From CAZDVQ01 sp964508975 (lineage in GTDB: Bacteria > Bacteroidota > Bacteroidia > Chitinophagales > Saprospiraceae): a stretch of 54,410 bases of DNA. The stretch lies in NCBI GenBank assembly GCA_964508975.1, contig CAZDVQ010000029.1:1-54410 (forward strand), in the 5' to 3' direction. A program made the translations under genes and the position numbers. Below, in pieces: positions 33,943-41,449 of the stretch (position 1 is its first letter; each line of letters opens with the position of its first letter). The notes beneath the pieces are model-generated. The model ran no database searches, was not told the origin of the DNA, and saw only the letters and a list, made by a program, of their open reading frames with translations.

Positions 33943-34707
33943 ATGCAATCGAGGAACACTATATTGAAGTTTGCCCAAAGACTTGTATGGGTTTATACGC
34001 TCCTGTTTTTAGTTTCTTGTAAAACACAAGTACTTGTAAAAGAAGATATTAGGCCATACGTGAAGCTGGAATCAAGCCTGCCTGCCGATTCGCAGGTCAT
34101 TGCTATGGTGAGCCCTTACAAAGCGCAACTCGATCAAGAAATGAACAAGGTTTTGGCCCAGACCTCGGTGAAATTAATCAAAGCTGCTCCTGAACGAAGC
34201 CTTGGCTATTTTATGTGCGACGCGGTTTTTGAGCAGCTTAAGCCCTTGTATAAACTCGATATTGTGGTGGTGAATAGCGGCGGTATTAGGATTCCCAGTA
34301 TTCAAGCTGGGGATATTACTATCGGCAAGGTTTATGAATTGATGCCTTTTGATAATAAATTGGTTATCATGGAGTTAACCGGTGTTCAGCTGCAAACGCT
34401 AGCTGATCACATGGCTTTTTCAGAAGGCTGGCCCGTGAACGAGGCTTTTAGCTACGTGATGGAAGGCGAAAAGGCGGTGGATGTGCGTTTTATGGGTAAA
34501 GCCATTGAACCTCAGGCCGTTTATCGTGTTGCTATTTCGGATTATTTAGCGAATGGTGGCAGCGATTGCAATTTCCTGGTACCCATACCGCGTGCCGAAA
34601 CCGACCTGATGATTCGCGATGTGTTGATTGACTATTTACGGGCCTTGGGTAAGGCTGGGAAACAGGTTGGATTGCCCACTGGAAACCGGGTTACCTTACG
34701 CCAATAA
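33943..34707 (+). CDS. lipoprotein consisting of a 5'-nucleotidase C-terminal domain
   Basis: About 254 residues. Lipobox LFLVSC with Cys26. The rest matches the 5'-nucleotidase C-terminal domain: RSLGYFMCDAVFEQLK, DIVVVNSGGIRIPSIQAGDITIGKVYELMPFDN (the NxGGIR substrate loop) and YRVAISDYLANGGSDCNFL. The N-terminal metallophosphoesterase half is missing, and no such gene is adjacent. In other Bacteroidota the two halves often occur as neighbouring genes; here only the substrate-binding half is present. ATG 33943 was chosen because a start at 33889 would lie within the GC-rich element. Confidence 0.85.
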   Translation: MQSRNTILKFAQRLVWVYTLLFLVSCKTQVLVKEDIRPYVKLESSLPADSQVIAMVSPYKAQLDQEMNKVLAQTSVKLIKAAPERSLGYFMCDAVFEQLKPLYKLDIVVVNSGGIRIPSIQAGDITIGKVYELMPFDNKLVIMELTGVQLQTLADHMAFSEGWPVNEAFSYVMEGEKAVDVRFMGKAIEPQAVYRVAISDYLANGGSDCNFLVPIPRAETDLMIRDVLIDYLRALGKAGKQVGLPTGNRVTLRQ

Positions 34708-34808
34708 ATGCCTGACCAACAATACGCCAATCTTTTGCGTTAATTAATTGCGCCCGAGTACTTAAATCTCGAACATCTTGCTTACCTTCGGGATGCGCCG
34801 TAAAACCC

Positions 34809-35603
34809 ATGATTATGCGAAGACTGTTACTGTTGATGTTTTTGTCCTTGTGCCTGCAAGTTGTATTGTCGGCACAAGATGCTGATAAAGAGAAACTTCC
34901 GACCAAAAAGGGCAAGGAAGACCTCAGTTTGAAAGGCATTATTTACAACAAGGAATTTACCTTTGGGGTAGGCATACATACCCGTGGTTTCCAAATGACG
35001 GGCACCTATGGCATCCTCCATAAATACTACCTGACCCGCTTTTTCCAGTTTGATTTGGCTACCTTGAAACATCCTCGTGAACGCCGCGAGACGAAAGACT
35101 TTGTCAGTTCATTGGCCAATTCGGCCAGGGCCTATACCTTCGGCAAACAAAATAGTTTTTATGCCATCCGGGCGGGTTACGGCGAAAAACGCTACCTGTC
35201 GGAAAAGCAAAAAACGAAAGGTATCGCGGTGGCAGTTAACTATATGGCGGGCTTCTCGCTGGGTATTACCAAGCCTTATTACATTGATGTAGCCGTGGAT
35301 AACCGCACGGTAGAGGCCATTCGCTACACGGGCGACAACGCTGATTTATTCCTAAACCCGAACCTTATCGTGGGTGCCTCGGGCGTAGGGCTTGGCTGGG
35401 GTGAGATAAGGCCAGTTCCCGGCGGTTTTGCCAAGGCTGGCTTGCTGTTCGATTGGGGTGCTTTCGACGAGATGGCCAAGTCACTAGAGCTTGGCCTGGC
35501 CGTGGATGCCTATCCAAAGCGGATACCCCTCATGGTAAATACACAAAATCCTTTTATTTTTGTAAATCTATACCTTACTTTGCACCTCGGAAAGCGTTGG
35601 TAA
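34809..35603 (+). CDS. outer-membrane beta-barrel-like protein, unknown function
   Basis: 264 residues with a signal peptide (MIMRRLLLLMFLSLCLQVVLSAQ). A Lys-rich linker and amphipathic strands follow, for example FTFGVGIHTRGFQMTGTYGIL, NSFYAIRAGYGEKRYL and IAVAVNYMAGFSLGITKPYYI. The last strand is PFIFVNLYLTLHLGKRW, an aromatic-ended beta signal. This looks like an uncharacterised conserved barrel of Bacteroidota. lipA begins 48 bp downstream on the same strand. ATG 34809 and 34815 are both possible. Confidence 0.7.
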   Translation: MIMRRLLLLMFLSLCLQVVLSAQDADKEKLPTKKGKEDLSLKGIIYNKEFTFGVGIHTRGFQMTGTYGILHKYYLTRFFQFDLATLKHPRERRETKDFVSSLANSARAYTFGKQNSFYAIRAGYGEKRYLSEKQKTKGIAVAVNYMAGFSLGITKPYYIDVAVDNRTVEAIRYTGDNADLFLNPNLIVGASGVGLGWGEIRPVPGGFAKAGLLFDWGAFDEMAKSLELGLAVDAYPKRIPLMVNTQNPFIFVNLYLTLHLGKRW

Positions 35604-35650
35604 ACTCTTTTGCCAGTGGCTTGTTCCATAGATTTAAATTAAGCTCTATT

Positions 35651-36526
35651 ATGCGCCTTGAATTACCTATCGTTGAAGCACAAACCGAACGTGCCCGCAA
35701 GCCTGATTGGCTGAGGGTCAAGTTGCCTATTGGCGAGAACTACCGGAATGTACGCCAACTGGTTGATGAATATAAATTACACACCATTTGCCAAAGCGGC
35801 CACTGCCCTAATATGGGCGAGTGCTGGGGCGAGGGGACCGCTACTTTCATGATTTTGGGTAATACCTGTACACGTTCTTGTTCTTTTTGCGCCGTGAAAA
35901 CGGGCCGCCCAAATGAATACGATGAGGATGAGCCACGCCGTGTGGCCGAGGCTATCCGCCTGATGGGCGTGAAACACGCCGTTATCACCTCGGTAAACCG
36001 CGATGAGTTGAAAGACCGTGGTGCTGAAATTTGGTATCAAACCGTGCGATTGGTTAAAGAAACTTGCCCCAACACCACCATTGAAACTTTGATTCCCGAT
36101 GTGAAATCGAGTTGGGATGCCCTTATCCGCATGATTGAAGGCGGCCAGGAAGTGGTGTCGCACAACATGGAAACCGTAAAATCGCTATACCGCAAAGTAC
36201 GCCCCCAAGCCAAGTACGAGCGCAGCTTGGAGCAGATAAAACGCACCAAGGAGTACGGCAAACGCACCAAATCTGGTATCATGGTTGGCCTAGGTGAGAC
36301 CAAGCAGGAAGTATTCGAAATCATGGACGACCTCCTAGAGCACGGCTGCGATGTGTTGACCATTGGCCAATATCTTCAGCCGACCAAAATGCACCTCGAT
36401 ATCGCGGAGTATATTCACCCTGAGGTTTTCGCGGAGTACAAAGAAGTGGGCCTAGCCAAAGGTTTCAACTTTGTAGAAAGCGGGGCATTGGTACGCTCGT
36501 CTTACCACGCGGAGAGACACATTTAG
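35651..36526 (+). CDS. lipA: lipoyl synthase
   Basis: 291 residues. A radical-SAM enzyme that inserts two sulphurs into octanoyl groups on the H-protein and on E2 subunits. Both cluster motifs are visible: the auxiliary cluster CQSGHCPNMGEC and the radical-SAM cluster CTRSCSFC. GLGETKQEVFEIMDDL and the C-terminal SSYHAE serine ligand are also present. The ATG at 35651 gives the normal N-terminus; an in-frame extension to 35453 overlaps the preceding barrel gene in another frame and is rejected. It is functionally linked to gcvP at the start of the window through lipoylated H-protein. Confidence 0.96.
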   Translation: MRLELPIVEAQTERARKPDWLRVKLPIGENYRNVRQLVDEYKLHTICQSGHCPNMGECWGEGTATFMILGNTCTRSCSFCAVKTGRPNEYDEDEPRRVAEAIRLMGVKHAVITSVNRDELKDRGAEIWYQTVRLVKETCPNTTIETLIPDVKSSWDALIRMIEGGQEVVSHNMETVKSLYRKVRPQAKYERSLEQIKRTKEYGKRTKSGIMVGLGETKQEVFEIMDDLLEHGCDVLTIGQYLQPTKMHLDIAEYIHPEVFAEYKEVGLAKGFNFVESGALVRSSYHAERHI

Positions 36527-36531
36527 CGATA

Positions 36532-36595
36532 GGAGTGAGTAGATGAGCTAAAATATTCAATCAGCACATTAGCACACCAATCATTAGCACATTAA
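36532..36595. repeat. TCAGCACATTAGCACA degenerate repeats
   Basis: The same unit as at 3529-3562, again ending in ATTAATTTGGGCG, the tail of a GC-rich element. The two loci share both parts, which suggests they move or are copied together. Confidence 0.75.
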
Positions 36596-36699
36596 TTTGG
36601 GCGCTGCGCCGCTACGCGTCGCCGGCGTGCTACGCGCTCGCTATTCGCTCGGCCCTACGGGCTGGCCTCTGGCGCGGCCACGCTACGCATGCCTAGCGC
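36596..36699 (-). repeat. GC-rich mosaic intergenic element, copy 16 (reverse orientation)
   Basis: TTTGGGCGCTGCGCC at the left, GCATGCCTAGCGC at the right. Close to copies 8 and 13 in the tail half, with hairpin AGCCCGTAGGGCC in place of GTGCCGTAGGCAC. It lies between convergent genes. Confidence 0.82.
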
Positions 36700-36731
36700 A
36701 TTAAAATTGGGCCTGTAACTCCAGCCAAAAT

Positions 36732-36803
36732 GTCAAAACATCAGCATGAAGCCTTTATTCAGGTTCTGGTGTTTGTTGATTTCGGCAAAACCGAATTCAA
36801 AAA
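36732..36803 (-). pseudogene. possible 3' remnant of an outer-membrane barrel gene
   Basis: Immediately after the tdk stop, the minus strand reads FFEFGFAEINKHQNLNKGFMLMF then stop. This alternates like a barrel strand and ends in Phe, as outer-membrane proteins do. No start exists in the space available. The rest of the gene is absent, with a GC-rich element close to its end. Confidence 0.3.
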
Positions 36804-36810
36804 ACAAATG

Positions 36811-37407
36811 CTACTTCACCGGTGGGAAACTCAGGATATTACCCATGTGGTAGCAAGTGCGACAGCGGGGCTCGTATGAATCTTTTTCGCCCAGCATCAC
36901 TTGCGCATCGTTGCTTACGAGCCGATAGCTATGGGTAGCCAAATTGCCACAATGCGTACATATAGCGTGGACCTTGGTAATATATTCAGATACGGCCAAT
37001 AAGCCTGGCATAGGCCCGAAGGGTACACCTTTATAATCCATATCGAGGCCCGCCACAATAACCCGGATACCACGTAGCGCTAGGGTTTCGCAAACTTCTA
37101 TCAGGCTTAGGTCGAAGAATTGAGCCTCGTCGATACCAACCACGTCAATGTCTTCCTCGTTGAGTTTTAGCAACTCCTTGGCATGGCTGATAGGAGTAGA
37201 AAGCACCGCGTTGGCATCGTGCGACACCACTTGTGCGTCGTGGTAGCGCGTATCGATTTTGGGTTTGAATATCTCTACTTTTTGGCGGGCGTATTGTGCC
37301 CTTTTAATACGGCGGATGAGTTCCTCGGTTTTGCCGGAGAACATGGAGCCGCAAATGACTTCAACCCAGCCTTTGCGCTGACCTTTAAAATGTGGTTCTA
37401 GAAACAT
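36811..37407 (-). CDS. tdk: thymidine kinase (type II)
   Basis: 198 residues. P-loop GSMFSGKTEELIRR at about residues 20-33, DIDVVGIDEAQFF Walker B, the lasso-domain GLDMDYKGVPFGPMPGLL, and zinc-binding cysteines CTHCG and CRTCY. It phosphorylates thymidine with ATP in the salvage pathway. The start is 5 nt after the stop of the PPIase gene, so tdk is the second gene of that operon. Confidence 0.96.
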   Translation of the reverse strand: MFLEPHFKGQRKGWVEVICGSMFSGKTEELIRRIKRAQYARQKVEIFKPKIDTRYHDAQVVSHDANAVLSTPISHAKELLKLNEEDIDVVGIDEAQFFDLSLIEVCETLALRGIRVIVAGLDMDYKGVPFGPMPGLLAVSEYITKVHAICTHCGNLATHSYRLVSNDAQVMLGEKDSYEPRCRTCYHMGNILSFPPVK

Positions 37408-37412
37408 GGCGC

Positions 37413-39422
37413 TTATTGAATCTCGATAGAAATGATCTTGTCGCCAACTTCTAGCTTATGCACCACTTCCATCCCGTTGGTTACTTTACCAAAGATGGTG
37501 TAGTTTCCGTTGAGGTGAAGGGTAGGGGAGTGGGTAATAAACCATTGGCTAGATTCGGTATCGCGACCAGCAGAAGCCATGCCTACATAACCTTCTTCTG
37601 ACCATATACGGGTGCTGCTCTCGGTACGGATGGTTTTTACATCGCCACCATAGCCGTCGCCACGCGGACAACCAACTTGTGCCACGAAGTTTGGCACTAC
37701 ACGGTGAAACACTAGGTCATTATAGAATTTTGACTGGGCTAAACGCACGAAATTACCTACGGTGCCTGGTGTCTCGTTCGTAAATAAATCAATGCCAAAG
37801 GTTCCTTTGGTGGTTTTTACAATAGCTTGAGCGTTGGTTGGCAAGGCAAGTAGTGTAATCCAGTCGATAGGGTTATTGAAAACAGCCTTAGGCATAGGGT
37901 CGGTACTGCCGGTAAGCTTATTAATTGCCTTTTGCAGGGAAAGTGCAGCTTCAATATCTCTAGGTAGGGTTAGTTTTTTCTTGGCTTCGAGTAAGAAAGC
38001 GTAGTTGGTGATAAAAGCTTTCAAGTCAACGGCATCCTTGGCCAATGTTTCGGCAATAACGGTAAGGGCACCTGGGTCGCCTGCTTGCACGCCTGCCACA
38101 AAGGTGTTGGCAATTTCACGACGTACATTCATGGCATAAGTACCAAACTCGGGTTTAGTGGTTTGGCGGCTAATGATTTCCCCTAGCGATTCGTAAATGG
38201 CAGTACGAACGTTTACAGGTAGTGGGGCTTTGGTTGTATCTGCGCCGCTGAGGAGTTGATTGAAATAAATGTAGTTCCAACCATTTTCGCCGAGGGCACG
38301 GATGAGGGCAATCTTTTCATGCGCTTTATTGGTCATATCAAACTTCTGCTTCACGGTTTGTATGACAATGTTCCGGATGGCATCCTTGAACGGCGAAATA
38401 TTTTTAATCATACCTGCGTAAATACGGGCATGGATGACGCCAGAAGAGTCGGGCATTTCAAGGCCTAGGCGCATGGCTTCCACGTCTTTGTCTTGGCCTT
38501 GTGCATAAAAATAATCGGCTGCTGTATAGCGCACGTGTGGGTTGGCGTCTTTCAAGTATTCGAGTGCTTGCACACGTACCGAATCGTGCGGCATATACTT
38601 GAAACTACGGATGATATTGATTTTAACCCTGTAGTCACTTTCTGTACGGAGTAAAGCGCTCAAGGCTTTTAAGGCGGTAGGTGTACCAGTTTTGGCCAAA
38701 GCGGTTACCAAGAACATCCTGAGGTTAGGGTCTTTGGCATCGTCAACAGCGTCGAGCAGGGTGTTTTCGTACTTTACGAGGTCGAGGTCCTTGGCGCGGT
38801 GCAGGTAATTGGCCGCGATCAGTTTTACTTTGGGCGAAACTTCTTCAGGGCGGAGTAATTCAACCATCCGGGCAGTTCCTTCCGTTAGGGTACTATCGCG
38901 TAGGGCAAAATTGTAAATGGCCAGGGTTTGTCCCAACAAGATAGTTTCATCGGTATAGCTGTAGTTAGGTGCTTTACTGATAAAGCTGAGTGTAAGCTTA
39001 TCGGCATTACGGCTTACCGCTTGGAGTATATTGGATTGGATCGCCCGTACTGAATCCGTGCGTGTTGCCCTAAACGCTTCGGTGAGGATGGTAACTACCT
39101 TGGGGTCGTCAATCATACCGAGGGCAAAGGCAGCGGCTTCGCGCACGTTAAGGTATTCATCGTTGAGCATGGTCGCCAAGTCGTCGATTAACTTTGGGTC
39201 TTGCACATTGGCAAGAACCAAGCAGGTAGCGTAGCGGTAAGCAGGGTTTTTATGTGCCAAGAACAGTTTAAGTTCTTTAGAGCTTTTTTTATCGCCGTAA
39301 TCGTAAATTTGTTGAATGATGGGATCTTTAAAATCTAAACTCACGTTGTTTTGCGAGGTTACCGATTTGCGGCAAGCCTGCGTGCCCAGCATTAAAACGA
39401 TGATCCAGATAAAATAGCGCAT
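37413..39422 (-). CDS. lipoprotein peptidyl-prolyl isomerase (cyclophilin) with HEAT-like repeats
   Basis: About 669 residues. Lipobox LMLGTQAC (Cys17). Residues of about 30-480 are helical HEAT-type repeats (LATMLNDEYLNVREAAAFALGMIDDPKVV, TALKALSALLRTESDYRVKINII). The C-terminal 150 residues are a cyclophilin: KTTKGTFGIDLFTNETPGTVGNFVRLA, then FYNDLVFHRVVPNFVAQVGCPRGDG, with catalytic Arg in FHRV and the QWFITHSPTLHLNGNYTIFG segment. It probably sits in the periplasm, anchored by lipid, as a folding factor with a protein-binding scaffold. ATG 39422 is supported by the signal and by a TACCTTTG element at 39456. Confidence 0.9.
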   Translation of the reverse strand: MRYFIWIIVLMLGTQACRKSVTSQNNVSLDFKDPIIQQIYDYGDKKSSKELKLFLAHKNPAYRYATCLVLANVQDPKLIDDLATMLNDEYLNVREAAAFALGMIDDPKVVTILTEAFRATRTDSVRAIQSNILQAVSRNADKLTLSFISKAPNYSYTDETILLGQTLAIYNFALRDSTLTEGTARMVELLRPEEVSPKVKLIAANYLHRAKDLDLVKYENTLLDAVDDAKDPNLRMFLVTALAKTGTPTALKALSALLRTESDYRVKINIIRSFKYMPHDSVRVQALEYLKDANPHVRYTAADYFYAQGQDKDVEAMRLGLEMPDSSGVIHARIYAGMIKNISPFKDAIRNIVIQTVKQKFDMTNKAHEKIALIRALGENGWNYIYFNQLLSGADTTKAPLPVNVRTAIYESLGEIISRQTTKPEFGTYAMNVRREIANTFVAGVQAGDPGALTVIAETLAKDAVDLKAFITNYAFLLEAKKKLTLPRDIEAALSLQKAINKLTGSTDPMPKAVFNNPIDWITLLALPTNAQAIVKTTKGTFGIDLFTNETPGTVGNFVRLAQSKFYNDLVFHRVVPNFVAQVGCPRGDGYGGDVKTIRTESSTRIWSEEGYVGMASAGRDTESSQWFITHSPTLHLNGNYTIFGKVTNGMEVVHKLEVGDKIISIEIQ

Positions 39423-39455
39423 AGCGAGGATTGGCTTAGGTGTTAAATTGAGCCC

Positions 39456-39463
39456 CAAAGGTA
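39456..39463 (-). promoter_or_regulatory. -7 element TACCTTTG for the PPIase-tdk operon
   Basis: Plus strand CAAAGGTA, 34 bp from ATG 39422. It overlaps the start of a longer in-frame extension, which is therefore unlikely to be translated. Confidence 0.6.
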
Positions 39464-39472
39464 ATAATTATT

Positions 39473-39501
39473 TAGGAGTTAGGAATGAGGAGTTAGGAGT
39501 C
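39473..39501. repeat. TTAGGAGTTAGGAATGAGGAG short repeats
   Basis: Three degenerate GGAGTTA/GAATGAG units in the divergent spacer before alkB. Confidence 0.5.
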
Positions 39502-39549
39502 TAGAACTAAAAGAGCTTTATCTGGTTTTTACTTTTATAATTTTTGCAA

Positions 39550-40293
39550 ATGCTATTCTCACCTGCTGAAATACCGCCTTGTGTATTACCCGCATTGCCG
39601 GGTTACAGCCAGCATTATGACAATAGCACAGGGGCGCATCATATACAAATGCCGCACGCTAAGTTATTGTATCTACCTGTATTTTACGATAGGTCGAGTG
39701 CCGACCAATTACAGTCAGCCTTGCTGGCCAACCAAGCGGGATTAAACCTTGCAGCGGCGTCTCCACAACAATGGGCTGGCTTGGATTTGAGCAGCATCCA
39801 ATTTTCTGAAATACAGTGGTGCCACGACAAAGTTAAAGTATTTGGCCAATGGCATTGGCAGCCTAGGCTCTCGGCATGGTATGGCGATCCTGGCATTACG
39901 TACACTTACTCGGGTTTGCGCTTAGAGGCCAAGCCTTGGTCGCCAAGTTTATTGGCTATAAAACAGCGCATTGAAACCTTGACAGGTTATAATTTCAACA
40001 GCGTGCTGCTCAACTGGTACAGAGATGGTAAGGACAACATGGGTTGGCATGCCGACGATGAGCAGGTTTTGGGTCCAAACCCAATTATTGCATCCTTGAA
40101 CCTAGGGGCTACTCGCCGTTTTAAAATGCGCCGGAATAATCCATCTACTGAGCAAACGGAAATAGCCCTTACGCATGGCTCCTTGTTGGTGATGGCCGGC
40201 GAGATGCAGCATTATTGGAAACATGCGGTGCCCAAGGAACTGAAAGTCCAAAACAGCCGAATTAACCTAACCTTTCGGTATATACATGTTTAG
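39550..40293 (+). CDS. alkB: AlkB-family 2-oxoglutarate/Fe(II) dioxygenase
   Basis: 247 residues. Iron and 2-oxoglutarate ligands lie in NWYRDGKDNMGWHADDEQVLGPNPIIASLNLGATRRFKMRR (HxD pair and downstream Arg), and the C-terminal NSRINLTFRYI provides the distal Arg. Members remove alkyl groups from N1-methyladenine and N3-methylcytosine. Similar proteins outside E. coli can act on RNA, so nucleic-acid preference is open. ATG 39550 is used; the frame's earlier TTG at 39544 is not needed. The stop overlaps that of the HNH gene on the other strand (TTAG). Confidence 0.9.
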   Translation: MLFSPAEIPPCVLPALPGYSQHYDNSTGAHHIQMPHAKLLYLPVFYDRSSADQLQSALLANQAGLNLAAASPQQWAGLDLSSIQFSEIQWCHDKVKVFGQWHWQPRLSAWYGDPGITYTYSGLRLEAKPWSPSLLAIKQRIETLTGYNFNSVLLNWYRDGKDNMGWHADDEQVLGPNPIIASLNLGATRRFKMRRNNPSTEQTEIALTHGSLLVMAGEMQHYWKHAVPKELKVQNSRINLTFRYIHV

Positions 40294-40703
40294 CTTGGTG
40301 GGTGCTTGCCCACGCTAGCCAGTAGTGCCCTGAGGTTCATGAGTTCAGCGCGGTTGAGCCGGAGTACATCTACTGTAACGCGCCCAGCCTTGGTCATACC
40401 GATGATTTCAAGGGTATCATCGCTCCAGGTGAAGTGCTCTTCCCATTTGTCTTCGCGTGGATTGAAGAAAAACTCCATTTCCCCGGTCAAACTATCTAGA
40501 GCGCTGGTTTTATTGTACTTGTAATTGTTGCAGCCTTGGCAAGAAAGCGCAAGGTTGTACTCAAAGGTTTCGCCGCCTTTACTCTTGGGCATAATGTGCT
40601 CGGCCACAAAGGGTTGCGATGAAATATTAGCAGGGCTTTTGCAATATTCGCATAAGCCTTTTGCCCGGTTGAAAACAAGCTCTCGTAAGCTGTTATGCGA
40701 CAT
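40290..40703 (-). CDS. HNH endonuclease
   Basis: 137 residues. The HNH fold carries two zinc-binding pairs: CEYC (about 18-21) and CQGC (about 54-57). The catalytic EHIMPKSKGGETFEYNLALSC gives the H-N-H pattern, and KTSALDSLTGEMEFFFNPREDKWEEHF follows. It is small, soluble and a plausible nicking or restriction enzyme. The gene overlaps the end of the helical-protein gene by 11 nt (ATG within ...AATGTCGCATAA), so the two are translationally coupled. Similar pairs are, from memory, frequent in cyanobacteria. Confidence 0.88.
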   Translation of the reverse strand: MSHNSLRELVFNRAKGLCEYCKSPANISSQPFVAEHIMPKSKGGETFEYNLALSCQGCNNYKYNKTSALDSLTGEMEFFFNPREDKWEEHFTWSDDTLEIIGMTKAGRVTVDVLRLNRAELMNLRALLASVGKHPPS

Positions 40704-41091
40704 TTAACCTTGGCTTGATTTCAAGTTGTTCCATCAGTTCATCGAGGCTAATGCTACGCACTTGAGCCAACTCGATCAAGTAGCCAAGGCGTTTCACGCT
40801 CAGGTTTTCCATGTAGGTGGTTAACTCTTGAAGTTCAAGTAGTTCAGGGTCGGTAAGTTTTTCCATCATGCTCTTTTCCACCAGCAGGTCATATCGTTCC
40901 TGTATATCGGTTGGTGGAGGCATGTTGATGAAGTGCAGCAACTCGGTTTCACGCCTCGACAAGATGGTGGGTAACTTTTGCTTGCGCAGTTGTAAAATCT
41001 CAGCCATGACCTTGTCAAGTTCAACAACGTTCAAGCCTGCCAACGAGTGGTAGATGTTGTCGAGGTTGCGGTTGTGATTAGATGTTTCCAT
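40693..41091 (-). CDS. all-helical protein paired with an HNH endonuclease
   Basis: 132 residues, Leu/Glu/Lys-rich, without signal or membrane segments. Notable stretches: VELDKVMAEILQLRKQKLPTILSRRETELLHFINM, PTDIQERYDLLVEKSMMEKLT and LTDPELLELQELTTYMENLSVKRLGYLIELAQ. I do not recognise a named domain. The strict overlap with the HNH gene and similar size suggest a partner protein: antitoxin, inhibitor or DNA-recognition subunit. A TATCTTTG element at 41127 starts the operon. Confidence 0.75.
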   Translation of the reverse strand: METSNHNRNLDNIYHSLAGLNVVELDKVMAEILQLRKQKLPTILSRRETELLHFINMPPPTDIQERYDLLVEKSMMEKLTDPELLELQELTTYMENLSVKRLGYLIELAQVRSISLDELMEQLEIKPRLNVA

Positions 41092-41126
41092 AAGATGTAG
41101 GCTGCTTGTAAGGCTATAATGATAAG

Positions 41127-41134
41127 CAAAGATA
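41127..41134 (-). promoter_or_regulatory. -7 element TATCTTTG for the helical/HNH pair
   Basis: Plus strand CAAAGATA, 36 bp from ATG 41091. Confidence 0.55.
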
Positions 41135-41210
41135 TAAAACTAACGTGAAAAATATGCAAAAAGTTCTTTTTGGATTTACACAAAGCTACAAACCAAGGCT
41201 AGCTGTCGTC

Positions 41211-41360
41211 GCGCCAGGTGCCTGGTTGTCCGAAGGACCCCGCAATGGAACGAAGTGACTGAGCGAACGCCGCGCCACAGGCGCGGGTGCGCGTAGCGCA
41301 CGGAGCGAATAGCGAACCCTGGAAGGGACCGCCGACGCGGAGCGGCGGGGCGCCCAAAAA
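41211..41360 (+). repeat. GC-rich mosaic intergenic element, copy 17
   Basis: Starts GCGCCAGGTGCCTGG and ends GGGGCGCCCAAAAA. Hairpins include GGTTGTCCGAAGGACC, CCGCGCCACAGGCGCGG and GTGCGCGTAGCGCAC, with core GAGCGAATAGCGAACC. It lies between divergent transcription units. Confidence 0.78.
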
Positions 41361-41397
41361 GGAATAAACGATGAAAGGAATAAATGATGAAAGATTC
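41361..41397. repeat. GGAATAAACGATGAAA tandem repeats
   Basis: Two to three copies of GGAATAAA(C/T)GATGAAA directly after the CCCAAAAA end of the element. Confidence 0.7.
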
Positions 41398-41423
41398 CCA
41401 ACCCTACATTGGCTAAAAAACGT

Positions 41424-41431
41424 TATATTTG
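41424..41431 (+). promoter_or_regulatory. -7 element TATATTTG for the first duplicated lipoprotein
   Basis: 18 bp before ATG 41450, in a leader that is repeated almost exactly before the second copy. Confidence 0.55.
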
Positions 41432-41449
41432 TAACAGAATCTTTGCGCT

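Noticed and set aside
35453..35650. Longer N-terminus for lipA
   Set aside because: It overlaps the preceding barrel gene in another frame, and lipoyl synthase homology starts at 35651.
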